Positions 10,863-22,475 of a stretch of DNA of 64,000 bases are shown one piece after another. Where the stretch lies: positions 223,111 through 287,110 of the forward strand of contig NMRA01000520.1 of NCBI GenBank assembly GCA_002633005.1, written 5' to 3'. This DNA comes from Phoronis australis (Eukaryota > Phoronida > Phoronidae). The notes below the pieces were generated by a model that was not told where the DNA came from, ran no database searches, and was given only the letters and a program-made list of their open reading frames with translations. Position 1 is the stretch's first letter. Every line of letters starts with the position of its first letter. The position numbers and the translations under genes were made by a program.

Positions 10863-13800
10863 TCATATTTTCCCTCTGTCTGTCTATCGCTAGGGGTCAG
10901 ATGTAGCAACAGTTGATCTGAAGACCCTGTCAACGAAATGAATAATCTCAGGCGTGAGCAAAAAACAAAGGTGTGAGTAGTCACGCCTTCTTACAAATGT
11001 AGAAAGAAATGCCGCGAAACACTCACGGTAGGAGTGAGCTGCACGAGCAGAACGGGAGTATCACGTGGTCAATTGCCGGGACTTCAGAGACACCCCTAAA
11101 GAAACAAACAATCATATGTAAGATGACAAATTTCCAGTGTATTTACGACTTATAGGAGGAGACTTAAACTTGATAACTAATGCCTCAGGGAAGTTAAGTT
11201 TTAATAAATTACGGTATCGAAATTTCTAGTCAATTATTTTGTCCCTAATTTTTTACCAGTGACTGGTCTTGCAATGCAAGTCGTGATTTCGACGAAGTGT
11301 GGAGTAACACCTTTTGAGATTTTGTCGGTATTAAGCCAACATTGAGGCCAATTCTGGACTACAAGATGCGGACATCCAGTCTCTGCTTTATACGAGTCGA
11401 AAATTTATAGAGTCGACGTAGCCTAATTTACTGGTTTTGAAAAGCTGTTGCACTAAACGAATTCGATAAACTTTTGCTTAATTCATCGTCGGGAGTGTCG
11501 AAAACGATCCCGTGTTCGCACTTCTAGATTACAGCTTCGATTCCTCGATCCGATGTCCCTGACGAACTATAAACACTCAACAAATTACATATTCCGACTG
11601 TAAAATCCACACATGCCCCTAAATTATAACGCAACCGGAGGAACTAAAAGCTCCTCGACCAGGAACTGAGTTCTGAACATGGAGTCTGGTCACCTAGTTT
11701 GGAGTATTTTCGCTGCATGCGGGTTAATTGGCACGGGTATGAAATTTGTACAGCCTTTGGGGTTCACTGGTCCGGTATGGGACCGGCATATTGCTGGAAT
11801 TCAGACCTGCGTCATTGGACTCTTTTTCATCCTAAAATCTTTGTCGAGAAATATGCAAGGAAGCTGAACTGTACTGTGCACATCCCTTCAAATGACTCTC
11901 AATACGCAAGATTTTGACGACTACTGTACTTTGATGCAGGAAATTGGTTTAATATGTTGTCACCATTGATTCACAATTTTCTTCTTCAGATTTAGGTTTT
12001 AGATATGAAACACATTGAACTCAAAGATGCGTGTCACGTGTGTTGTGTGTTTTAGATTAAAGCGTTCATTTCAAACTCTGTTGAAGTCCCAGCATACAGT
12101 ACCGGGCGCTATTTTGGAATTGCCATGCTGTGTTTCGAGTTCGATAATGTTTCGTAGTTACTGTTACACACATCATATACGTGCATTAAACTTGTCGTTG
12201 GGAAGTTTGCCTATTTGTTCTGATACACAGTTCAAGTACCGTGGCAATATTTTGTCCGCGATAAAAGTTTTGCGTCGTGTACTAACGGTACAGCTCATTG
12301 CAAGAATTTTCCACAGACGTTGTTCACATAAGGTTGTGAGTCAGTAAGTTGATGTAGACGCCTAAAAATATGTAAATTTGACCTAACTTGGACTATCATA
12401 TCCCAGAAATGGCTAATCATATTCTTATTTATCCTTCAGATACTATAAGTCATGTCTTGTTCTCAAAAATCATTTGAGGAGTTGTTTTGTTGTTTTTGCA
12501 TTGGTTCACTTGTGCATGCGAGGCGGTCAACATAAGTCTGTGGTGATTTTATATACATGTACCAATGAAAAGATGAACAAAAAAAACACGAAATGATAAC
12601 TTAGGAAATCGTGGCACCACTTTTAAGATTTTATCTTCAACATGCTTACGCATGTATTAAATCAATGCTGGCCATGTTATCGATGGAGATTCTACGGTGG
12701 TTTTGCTTTCAGAAAATGCATAGTTTTTAAATTAAATTCTTTAGCTTCGTTGCTTATTGGATGAATTTTCAGACTTGTCGACAAGGTGTTATACATCAAA
12801 TATTCGTTTCGTGCGGTGACTCAGTAGCTCAATTAACGGAATGCGATGTATTCAAAACCAAATTTTTGGTCGGTTTGCATCGGCTAGCAACAGTCGTCAA
12901 CTTCGTTTAAAGAATTCTGCCGATTTGTTAAAATAGGCCTAGGTCTCGTTCGCCATTGACATGGGTCCCAAATTGTTGTTCCTCGCACGCTGGGCTAATT
13001 GTCACAGATTATAAGACATTGCCGATGAAGAATTCATAAGACTTACGGAACGGAACTTAGCGCCAATAAACAATTGTTTAACTGTGACAACGTGTAAAAT
13101 TCATTTACAGGCTATATGAAATTACAGCTACACAGCCGTAAAAAAATACAAGTTCCAGTCAAGACTGAAAGTCATTACTGCAAAATCTATTTACCTGAGC
13201 TCCGCTTTGACCGGTCGAGTTATCGTGATTACCTGGGAAGAATGATCTACTTGGTGCATTTTGGAAGATCACGGAAAGTATTAATATGAAAAGTATCGAA
13301 ATATTTCTAATGTGAGGTTACCTACAAAAGTATTATCCGATTGTAACCGGTGTTCATGTAGTACGTTCCATTATAGAATAACCAATTAACATAAGTCGCA
13401 GAATAAACACCCCCAACAAATATTGAGCAGATAAAACAGGTTTTCGAACTTGACCGAGGTAACCCACGGTCACGTAAATTACAATCGGAACTGATATATA
13501 AGTCCAGCAGGAATTAAATAATTCAAAAGTTCAGATTAAAGTTCACTAAAACTGCCAGAAAACTTACACGATTTAATAAAATATACTGCATTTCTTGGCT
13601 CTGAAATCCTTTTAATTCCACGAGAATTGCTTATTTTAGCCTCTTGGCTTATGAACGTGCAATAACACGCTTCTTTGGTTACAGTGCAGTATTGCGATCT
13701 TTCGCTTATCTTGTTCAAACAGTTACGCTAGTATGTGGCGGACGATCAAGACCTCTGGGATATCAACTGATGAGTGATGCGACAAAGTTGACGGTATTTA

Positions 13801-16800
13801 AGTCGCGATTTTAATGTCGTAAAACCATTGCAGGAGTTAATTATTAAGATTTCAAGATGGTGTCAAACGGATAAGGTAAGAACGACATTCTTGCGGAAGC
13901 CAGTTGGTACCTGTGTTACGTTAACTGTTCCTTCTCTTCCTCCAGATAGGGAAGCATGTAAATGCACTTTGTCTGTGCACAAGTCAAAGGACAACATGGA
14001 AAGGTGTGCATGAACTATACAGGTACCGGAAACGCTTTGTAACGATTTCCGCTTTTAATGCTCGTACCTTTGAGTTTCAATGTCCACTTTACAATTAAAA
14101 ATTTATACGGTACAGGTGTACAGCCAACAAAACATCTTGGCTTACGGTTAAATTACGAGGACCACTCAAACTCAACGGATGTCCTGATGAACAATACCCG
14201 TAATACTCTCGCAGAGTACAAAATCAAGACACCTTTTATCCACTTTAAAGCAGAAGTATAGATCAATTAAACGTGTTCTGTACGGATCAAACTTGGCCTT
14301 CTGTCGTTGGCAATTCCGCATCGATACTTTAGCGAAAACGCCTATAGGTTGTGACACAGAGGAATACAGGCACCATCCTCGTTACCACGAAGGTTGTGGT
14401 CGGCATAGATGATAACACTTTGTGGCGAGCGCGTGCTGATGTGGCTAGGGGACCACTTTGACGACAGGGTGGCTGCGAATGGAACAATTGTGACGACAGG
14501 ACAGTTTGTAAAAGTTACCGTAAGGGTCCCAAGAAATTATAATCTGGCTTTGTTTACTGTGGTTACTGTGTCTACTAGGCTCAAAATGTCGTATTGTGTA
14601 TGGTGGGCGACTCCTAACATTTTTATAAAGTTGCGGAGCAAATTGGTCTTAAGTGCGAAGACCTTTGCATGCTAAAATAAAACATGTAAGCAATATGAAA
14701 AAAATAACCGTGAACTAACAACGAGGATTATGAAATCAAATATGATAAAGAATTAATGATAATACGTGAACAGCAAAAATAGAAAAAGGGTTACTAACCT
14801 TTGTTAAAAGCCTCAAAGAAACTCGGTCATATACACCCTTTCCAACAGGAAAAAAAGACTAACTTCACCTCAAGTCTGGAATAAGAATAGTTATGTCATA
14901 CCTGTTGGAACTACTCCAAATTTCTGGTGTCCTACTCCCTTTAATTGCATTTAAACATCTGCCAAAGAAGTAGAATTCAACAAAGCTAACTTTTTTAAAA
15001 TCTCAAGCTCGTTACAGAGCATATGTGAGACAAACAGATTAGGACAATTAACTTGCGTGTTCCGCCACTAGCGATCTCCAATCACAATATTTTACATAAG
15101 TTAATACAGTTTCCCGCAGAGAAGTTACAGGGGTTACTCAATCTCCAAGACTACCTCCATTAAGGTGACGTCACATTTTCGGTCCTTACTGACCCTTGAA
15201 TCAAATACAGAAGTGATTTCCGAACTTTGAAAGAACCGGCACCACGTTATTGCGTAGAACCAAGCTCTACATATTGTCTTGTTGCTACGGGTCCATTTTT
15301 TGCTCGGCACAGGCCAGGTCCAAGCAATAATACATGACAAGAATCCAACGTTGCCACCTAACCGGTCAAGATTGGGCAAGTCTACCGGTTGCGCACCACA
15401 GAATTTGCCGGTTCAGATCAAAGACACCGCGCTGTTGTGGTTAATTAAATTGCCCCAGTGAGCTGCTTTTATCGTTCCCTAGATAATGAGGCCCATCCAT
15501 CATTGGGGACGACAATAGTATTTTTAAATTTTCGGTTTGAAAGTTTGTATATAGCACATCTGTGTAGTCCATGAAAAGCACGCGTGATTAGGTGTGTGAA
15601 TATTTGAAAGGAATGTGGCTTTTACAACTTAAAGCGTTTGGTTAATTTTGCAATAATATATCCCTCATTAATTCTGCTGGATGGGCCAATTACCAAATCA
15701 TCAGGCAGCAGTTGGATTTTGAGGTAAACCAAGTGTCATCATACAATTCTTAGCATTAACGAACTTTCGATTGTCTCTAAGCCCAGAAAGCATTTCTGAT
15801 TTGAATTAGACCACGTGACTAGTTGTCTAAAAACCTCCCTTCATCGATGTAACGCGAGTTTCAAGCTGCTTTAACGAAGTCAATTCTCCGTCCCAGTTTA
15901 GTGGTTTCGCTAAGGTCTGTGACTTTTATTTTGACTAATGCTATAGATAAATAATAGGAATCTAACACAAACCGAGTAAGCCTAGAAGAAAGCGAATCAG
16001 TGTGTGAATATAATTACTATCTAAGGAAAGTAATAGAATTTTGGATTTCACCACGTATGGCCTTGAATGACTTTTCACCAATAAAACATAAATTGAGTAC
16101 CCTGATTCACATAAAAATAACAAATTGCCAAATTATATTAAAAACCTCACGAAATATGCTAATATAGAACTAACTTTTCATATAAATGACGTTTAAATTT
16201 ACTTGACCAATACCAGGATCTAAAAACACCCCAAAATGGTCGAAATGAGCCAAGTGTGACGATTTCTTCTGAAAGCTTTACAAAACTGTCCTATTTGGGG
16301 CTTGGCTCTTGAACAAAGGGGTGCATCTACATGTACGTCGTTTTAAAACGAATTAAGCCCAGACTATCATGTAAAGATATTTAACTTGTCACGCTTACTT
16401 ACCTTGTTAGGGCAAATATTGTCTTCCTCTTGTCGTATTGATACAGTACATGTAGATTACTGATCCTGGTATGATGATTTAATTGAATTATTTGCATTTT
16501 AGACAATAGTTGCAAACTAAAGTATTTACTCAAGACCTCATGTACAAAAACAACTTAATAATTTGAGGAAGAGCAGGGTTTCAGCCGTAGGCAAATGGGA
16601 ACTACATGTACCCAAGAGAGCATTTTGATTCTGCAGAGCCGATCAAAGTACACTCTACTCTGACGTTTGAACTGGAGGTTTTTATTCAGGCCGTCATTTG
16701 TAGTCTCATTAGAGGATGAGACATACATGCGGCAGACAAACAACTAACGATTACAAAATTTTAACGCAGGTTAGTACTTGATATCTTGTCGCAATTTTAA

Positions 16801-17629
16801 ATGAAAAAACACCATACTTGATGGCCCTGCGAGCAAATAAAATATGCAATTTATCTTTTTCCGAGGGGTCCACTTGGTTCAAGATTCTGATAACGAAGTT
16901 AATTAAATTTCTACGCATTCTTTAAAAAGATAAACTAGCCTGTAGGACAATGGAAAGATAACAACCATCCTAAAATTAGTGTAACTTGAAAAATAATGAG
17001 GTAATTAATTTATGTTCTCTAAGAAATTTCCGATTCATGTCACTCATTATCCCGTCTTCTTTTCCTGTAAAGTGTGACAGTAATTCTTTCTTGCGTACAA
17101 AATTAGATTTTCAAATGGCGTTAGTAATCTTTAAATTTATATAATTTGAGAGTGTGAGTTTTTTTGTGTTGTTTTTGTAAAATAGCTGCACCTGATTCAC
17201 TCCGCCGGTTCAGCCCTATTAATTTATTTCTCTGTTTTTATGAAGCAATGTGCAGTAGTAGAATTTCTGTCCACCAAATCTGATTCGGGATCAATAGAAA
17301 ATCATTTTGGTGCTCTCATCACACTAGATACCTCTAATATGAAAAGTCCCCTATTGGTTCCTGACGACGACATCTAGCTTACAAGCCAATAATATAATTG
17401 ACCCTTGTTCAGCTCCGATTTGTAGACTCAGAAATCTCGCAAAGGAATCTTGTGCCATAACGTTCTCCGCCTGCATGAATTGTGATTGCTCTTGAGTTTC
17501 TGTAGTGGAACACAAGCTCGGCTGACGCGATCGACTGAACGGGCGAAATTAATAAAATGCAGTAGTTTATTGTGTTTAAGCAGGCGTGCAAAAACAAAAA
17601 AAACGTCCACGATGGAAATCAAAAGATGT
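10863..17629. other. intergenic, no gene recognised
   Basis: I see only short frames on both strands, none with a recognisable domain. The longest stop-free frames (12015-12347 +, 14409-14675 +) have no family motif and AT-rich composition like the surroundings. Confidence 0.5.
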
Positions 17630-18208
17630 TTACAGGCTAATGCGACCGTCCTTCACTATTTTGAAACTGTTAGTTTGGAAAAGATCCCGCAGGAGAATGC
17701 CGCTGTTGGCGTTTGAAGACACAAGAACCGCGTCGCTTGGCTTGTCATCAGCGACATCTCGCGGCGTGTTTGAAACTATCAAAACACTGCAGTCGACGTC
17801 CAAGTCGTTATTTATGGCGTCCGTTATAGCTTCAGAAGGCACACTCTTGTCTGTGATAGCAGCCACGATTGTTGTAGGTTTCAGAACCCCCTTTAGCTGG
17901 TTGCAAATCTCTTTGCAACAGCTTCCTGGCATAGCAAACAGCAAAATGTCTGCCTCCCTGGCAACCATTATCAAATTCGGGTTTGCCACAACGTTTGTAT
18001 GCAGTTTACATCCAGGTAAATATTTCGTGTCTTCGTGTTGTGTGTTAATGATCTCGGACAGCGGTAAGCCATCGACTTGCTCCTCGATAACATATACCAT
18101 AACGAGGTCTTCAAACTGCGGTTTTGCAGTAATATGCGAACCAATTAAGCACGCTAAAGATGAGAACCAACTTCCAGATCCGACCATGCGCACACGGATT
18201 GGAGCCAT
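17630..18208 (-). CDS. glycerol-3-phosphate dehydrogenase (NAD+) N-terminal domain, decayed or orphan copy
   Basis: 192 codons, single frame, minus strand. The protein aligns over its whole length with the NAD-binding domain of cytosolic glycerol-3-phosphate dehydrogenase: RMVGSGSWFSSLA at the nucleotide-binding turn, EIINTQHEDTKYLPGCKL (a strong signature), ICNQLKGVLK and DVADDK. The start MAPIRV sits where the family starts. Family-conserved positions are lost: the third glycine of the GxGxxG-type turn is F/S, PHQF is PGSC, the lysine of the LIKG segment is missing (AAITDKSV), and ANIASEVA is SNTPRDVA. The catalytic C-terminal domain is absent; the frame stops at RISL. The end AGCCT|GTAAAC could be a splice donor, so a further exon on the minus strand is not excluded. 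It could be a retrocopy losing function or an N-domain protein with a new role. The open frame despite divergence is notable. Confidence 0.8.
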   Translation of the reverse strand: MAPIRVRMVGSGSWFSSLACLIGSHITAKPQFEDLVMVYVIEEQVDGLPLSEIINTQHEDTKYLPGCKLHTNVVANPNLIMVAREADILLFAMPGSCCKEICNQLKGVLKPTTIVAAITDKSVPSEAITDAINNDLDVDCSVLIVSNTPRDVADDKPSDAVLVSSNANSGILLRDLFQTNSFKIVKDGRISL

Positions 18209-19334
18209 GTCTTACAAGTTTGGTAATCGAAAATCCCACCGTGCTACAGTACAAACGGACCTGTTGGTAATTATGACGTCATGCTTGTGTTGACGCCACA
18301 GTTTTGGGAGTTGACGGTGTTTTCGCCAATAATGTTTGAGTTACATGTTTGATAACTAGTAAAGCTCCCAGGTGCTACATAACAAAGGTACATGTACCCT
18401 TGATAGTGTTGTACATCCCTAGTGTAGGGTATCCCACATACCTACAAGACATGTCAATTCGGCTTAGGCCCTGGCGATTGGATATTGGGCTTTTAGTGTA
18501 GAATTCGGCCTAAGGCCCTGATGACCAAAGAAATATTCCTTGACAAACAAACCATCCAAGGCATTAATCATCTAAAAATAGTGCACTGTTGAGCGACCTC
18601 TAAGCCTTTTTTGAAGTTCTTAAATCCATGTTTCTTCCAGTAACGTCTAGCACTATTACACTGTATGGAGTACATTGTATGGTGCAATTATATTCTGAAT
18701 AGCCACATTGAAAAAAAAGAATATAATTTTGTCTTAATTCATAAAATTGAGTACTGTCAGTTTAGATAAACAGTATGAAAAAACGGGACAAATTTAATAA
18801 ATGGCTTCGAGTTTAACGATATCTATTTGTCACCGGCAAGGGGCATTTCTCTAGACATTACCAGCTACATATTCTAGATTTGCACCTGAAATCAGAAAAC
18901 GCTGCCTGCTACATGCATAAATGTGACAATAGGTAATTCAGACGTGACGCTTAAGTTTATCCTATTCTTTTTATCGATCATTGTATGTTTGAAACTGATT
19001 AGCGTCTGTGAAATGGCTTCAGAGGCCTGTTCACATACTACATGTAGAAAAAAAATTGCGAAAAGTCCCACTTCCAAACGGTTCACGGTTTCAAGTGAAT
19101 GTAAGCAACTGGGATGACACTGTCAGAATGAATATTAGTAAGAATAGATCCATTTTAAGTTTTCCAAAATCTGTGCATAAGTACTCTTAAATCATGGTGT
19201 CGAACTTGTTAACATATACTTTAACGTTTAAATCTATTTTAGATGGTGTTTATAACTTTGGTTGTGCGGTAAACGAACTCTAGAGATTCTAGAAATTTCT
19301 GAGAACAAATCGTAACAGCCAATAATATGATTGG

Positions 19335-19479
19335 ATATGATCATGTGTCTTGAAGGCGCTAGCGTAGTTACTCTTCTTTGTAGTTGATTACATTAATTAA
19401 CAACAGGTTTTACTTGTCTAATTAGTGATTATCATATAATAAATTAATTACTGGATTTAATCATTCTCTCTCCATCTTC
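19335..19479 (+). repeat. dispersed repeat A, copy 1
   Basis: It contains GGCGCTAGCGTAGTTACTC, then TTTGTAGTTGATTAC, TTAATTAACAA, TCTAATTAG, ATCATATAATAAATTAATTA and CTCTCCATC. The same order is found inverted at 34868-35030. The transposon class cannot be told. Confidence 0.7.
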
Positions 19480-20294
19480 GCACCTTATAGACAAACCCAC
19501 AGTCATTTTCTCACAGACTCTTATAACGTAATTTTTTCTTAAGTAACTTACGGATAAATTGTTCGAATAATCTAAAACCATCTTACAAATGCAATTTTTC
19601 GATGCCGTCAATTGACTGAAAATAAATGAGACCGCTTGAACAGGAAAACTTGTGCAAGCGCTGTATGATATGTAAATTAGACAGTCTTTTTATCGGAAGA
19701 TTAAGACAACGAGAATAAACTTGAAGAACGCAGACCTGATCGAACGTGAACAGAGGAATGTATTTCGTGTAAGTGTTTCAGTATCTATGAACGAAGTGCA
19801 ACTACTAAATAATTTTTGCTAGGAAATTGTTGTATTTTTGTGGCGTACAAAATATAAGAGGATATAGGATGGAAAGTTATGCGTTAATAGTTTTCGAAAT
19901 TTATAAATTATACTTTAATCGCAGTTTATGATTCGGTCAGATTTTTTTTTGAAGTAACAGGCTTCAAATTTTCACGGATGAATGTGGGATTTGAAATTAC
20001 TTGTAATATATCTATTTATATATTTAATGTAACATTTAAAATGAGGGCGGCCTCTTCAGTGACAGCACTGCTTTCCAAAAGGGTCCTCAACAACAAAATA
20101 TAAAACAGTAATATAATACACTAAAGTAGTAAAACATTATTTAGATACATGTAACAAAGATACAATTAAAACAGGATGATGAAAATTTGAATTAGAGAGA
20201 TGAAATAAATTAATAAATTATACTAAGTAATGAGAAACGACATACTTTTAACATTAATTTTGAAAGTTGTAGTTGCATGCGTGTCAAACAAAAT

Positions 20295-20370
20295 GTTGCA
20301 CGGGACGGACGGACAGACACACGTCAAATGTAATGCGTTGCGAATTAAGACTCCAAAACGTCCCGTGCAA
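20295..20370. repeat. short inverted repeat TTGCACGGGAC
   Basis: TTGCACGGGAC (20296-20306) and GTCCCGTGCAA (20360-20370) are perfect reverse complements 53 bp apart. GCATGCG occurs just outside on both sides. It may be a small hairpin or a MITE remnant. Confidence 0.45.
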
Positions 20371-21059
20371 CTTGCTGCAACTCGCATGCGACCTGCGTGC
20401 ACTCGGTCAATCATAAACAAAATAGTATTCACAAAACTCATAGCACAATGCGCGGTAGGCGCAGAATCGGACCGTTTAATTTCTGGGCTAAGAGAGTTCC
20501 ATATGGCAGCAGAAGCATAAATAAAAGATTTGTTTCCGGTCTCGGTTTTAATTTTTTAAAAGAAACACTACCAGCAACAGAAGAGCGCACAGAGTATGTA
20601 GATTGATTGTACTGAATTTGAGGCTATGATATGCTTTAGCCAAGCCATTGACACATCTGTGCATGCAACAGGCAGAGAGATGTTTTTTTTTTGTTTTACT
20701 TTCATTAATCCCAGATTGGAATACAAGTCGTCGACCCGGGTGTCCCTTATTCAAGCACCCAGGATACCCCTGGCAGTTCTATTTTGAAAAAATAAAAAGA
20801 TAAAGGTAAATTTGATACGATTTCCCCCTGGCGTAAAACATATACCATTATAAGTGTAAACTTTGTTATGTAACATTCGAAATTTTAAAATAACGTGGAA
20901 TAAAAAATAAAATTTTTAAAAAATTGCGTTACTGATACTCACAGTGGAAATTAGTACTTGTCCTTTTTGAAATTAATGTTTTTTTCCTTGCTTTTGTTGG
21001 TAGTCATAAGTTTTAGTTAATATCCTTGTCTATCCTTATCGGTCTTTCCGCAGTACTGT

Positions 21060-21160
21060 ATTACAATTACTATTACTATTACTGTTGCAATACTATTAGT
21101 ATTACTATTACTATTGCTCTTACTTTTATTATTATCATTATCATTACCAATATTATTGTG
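21060..21160 (+). repeat. degenerate ATT/ACT trinucleotide microsatellite
   Basis: Runs of TATTAC, TATTAT and TATCAT repeats over about 100 bp. Confidence 0.85.
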
Positions 21161-22475
21161 TTCTATTGTAATGCTTTTTTGGTTTATCCATGTTAAATTA
21201 ACCAATCAATCAATAAAATTCCCGCCAGGCATATTTGATTCCACCGCTTGAAAAAGTCTTGCACGTTTTATGTGTACCAAACGGATGTAACTAAAGAGTA
21301 AATATTTATTTCAACCATGATTTATAAAACGTATCACATACATGTTAATACATACATGTACGATGTGTAGTCAACGCTAGAAAAATAGCAAGTGGCATCG
21401 CGATTACTTGAAGTTGACGTAAAAACTTTCAGTAAACACCTGGGTAACTACAGTGTATGTTGTGAGAGGGGTACATTTACTTAGTCATATCCACGTCAAA
21501 AACGGTTGCAGAGTGAGTAGAGTTTCAAATCTTTGGAGCAAAACCAGCGCCAGGCTCGTTTCTTTTGTACGTTGGCAAACGCCAATTACTGTATCTACCA
21601 CGCTCAATGGATAGTACCTAAAATGCATTGATTCAAAACTGCTGTCTATCGTATTTCATCCGCAAGAAGGTGCTACATTTATTATTCACGGTCAGTTCAA
21701 TTTCAGAAGCCAAACACAAATTACTAGTTTCTTTCCTTGACATTTCAACTTATTTCAGCCGGTATTTTATTGACCTGCATAATGCGATAATTATTTATGC
21801 CACATAATATGATCTTAAATGGACGGACGGCTACACTGGTTGACGTAGAGAAGCAGAGTTTAACTACAACAACCACTGAACGACCTTGTTTCCTCGTAGA
21901 TGTTTACCTGTTGACTAGTATCCGTACTATTATGCAACGAAATGTTCAAAAGGACACAGACCTACATGTACGCCCAATTTCTATTTAAAGTTTTTCGTTA
22001 CCAATACAAATGAACGACAGTAAACGATAAAATCCAGATTATATATCTCCTCGATAGCACAATCGTTTTGTACCACGACACTGTTGAATTTAAATCGTCC
22101 ATGTGCAACGGTACGGTATTGCCTATTAGGACTTCAAAGAAAGCGGGTGTGGTTTGAAGACTGACCAGAAATCAGCCAAATGCGCACAAATAAAGACCGG
22201 CTGCGTTTAGAATTTTGATTTCTTGAAATAAAAACGTTTCTAATTCAAGGACTTATAGAGCTTAATTCTGAGCTAGTTGAAAATCCTTACATGTACATGT
22301 ATGCAGTTGCTATATTTTTTCTGTCGAGGTTTTCAAGACAGGCTGACCGATCACCGCCGTAATAAAAGAATTCATCGAGTAACTCCATATATTTACACGA
22401 CATGTACAGTACATTGTGCATGTAAATGTCTGTCGATATTTTTTGGTATAGTCTTTTTGTCTCCTTCTTTAACAG

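Larger units (their letters stand above)
18209..22475. other. intergenic and CLCA gene 2 upstream region
   Basis: No coding region recognised. It contains a dispersed repeat (19335-19479), an ATT-rich microsatellite (21060-21160) and a short inverted repeat (20295-20370). The gene 2 promoter and 5' leader exon should lie here or further left; no clear core promoter can be picked by eye. Confidence 0.5.

Noticed and set aside
17586-18293. A 235-codon plus-strand frame opposite the dehydrogenase-like ORF
   Set aside because: It is the antisense shadow; the minus strand gives a clear family match and this strand none.
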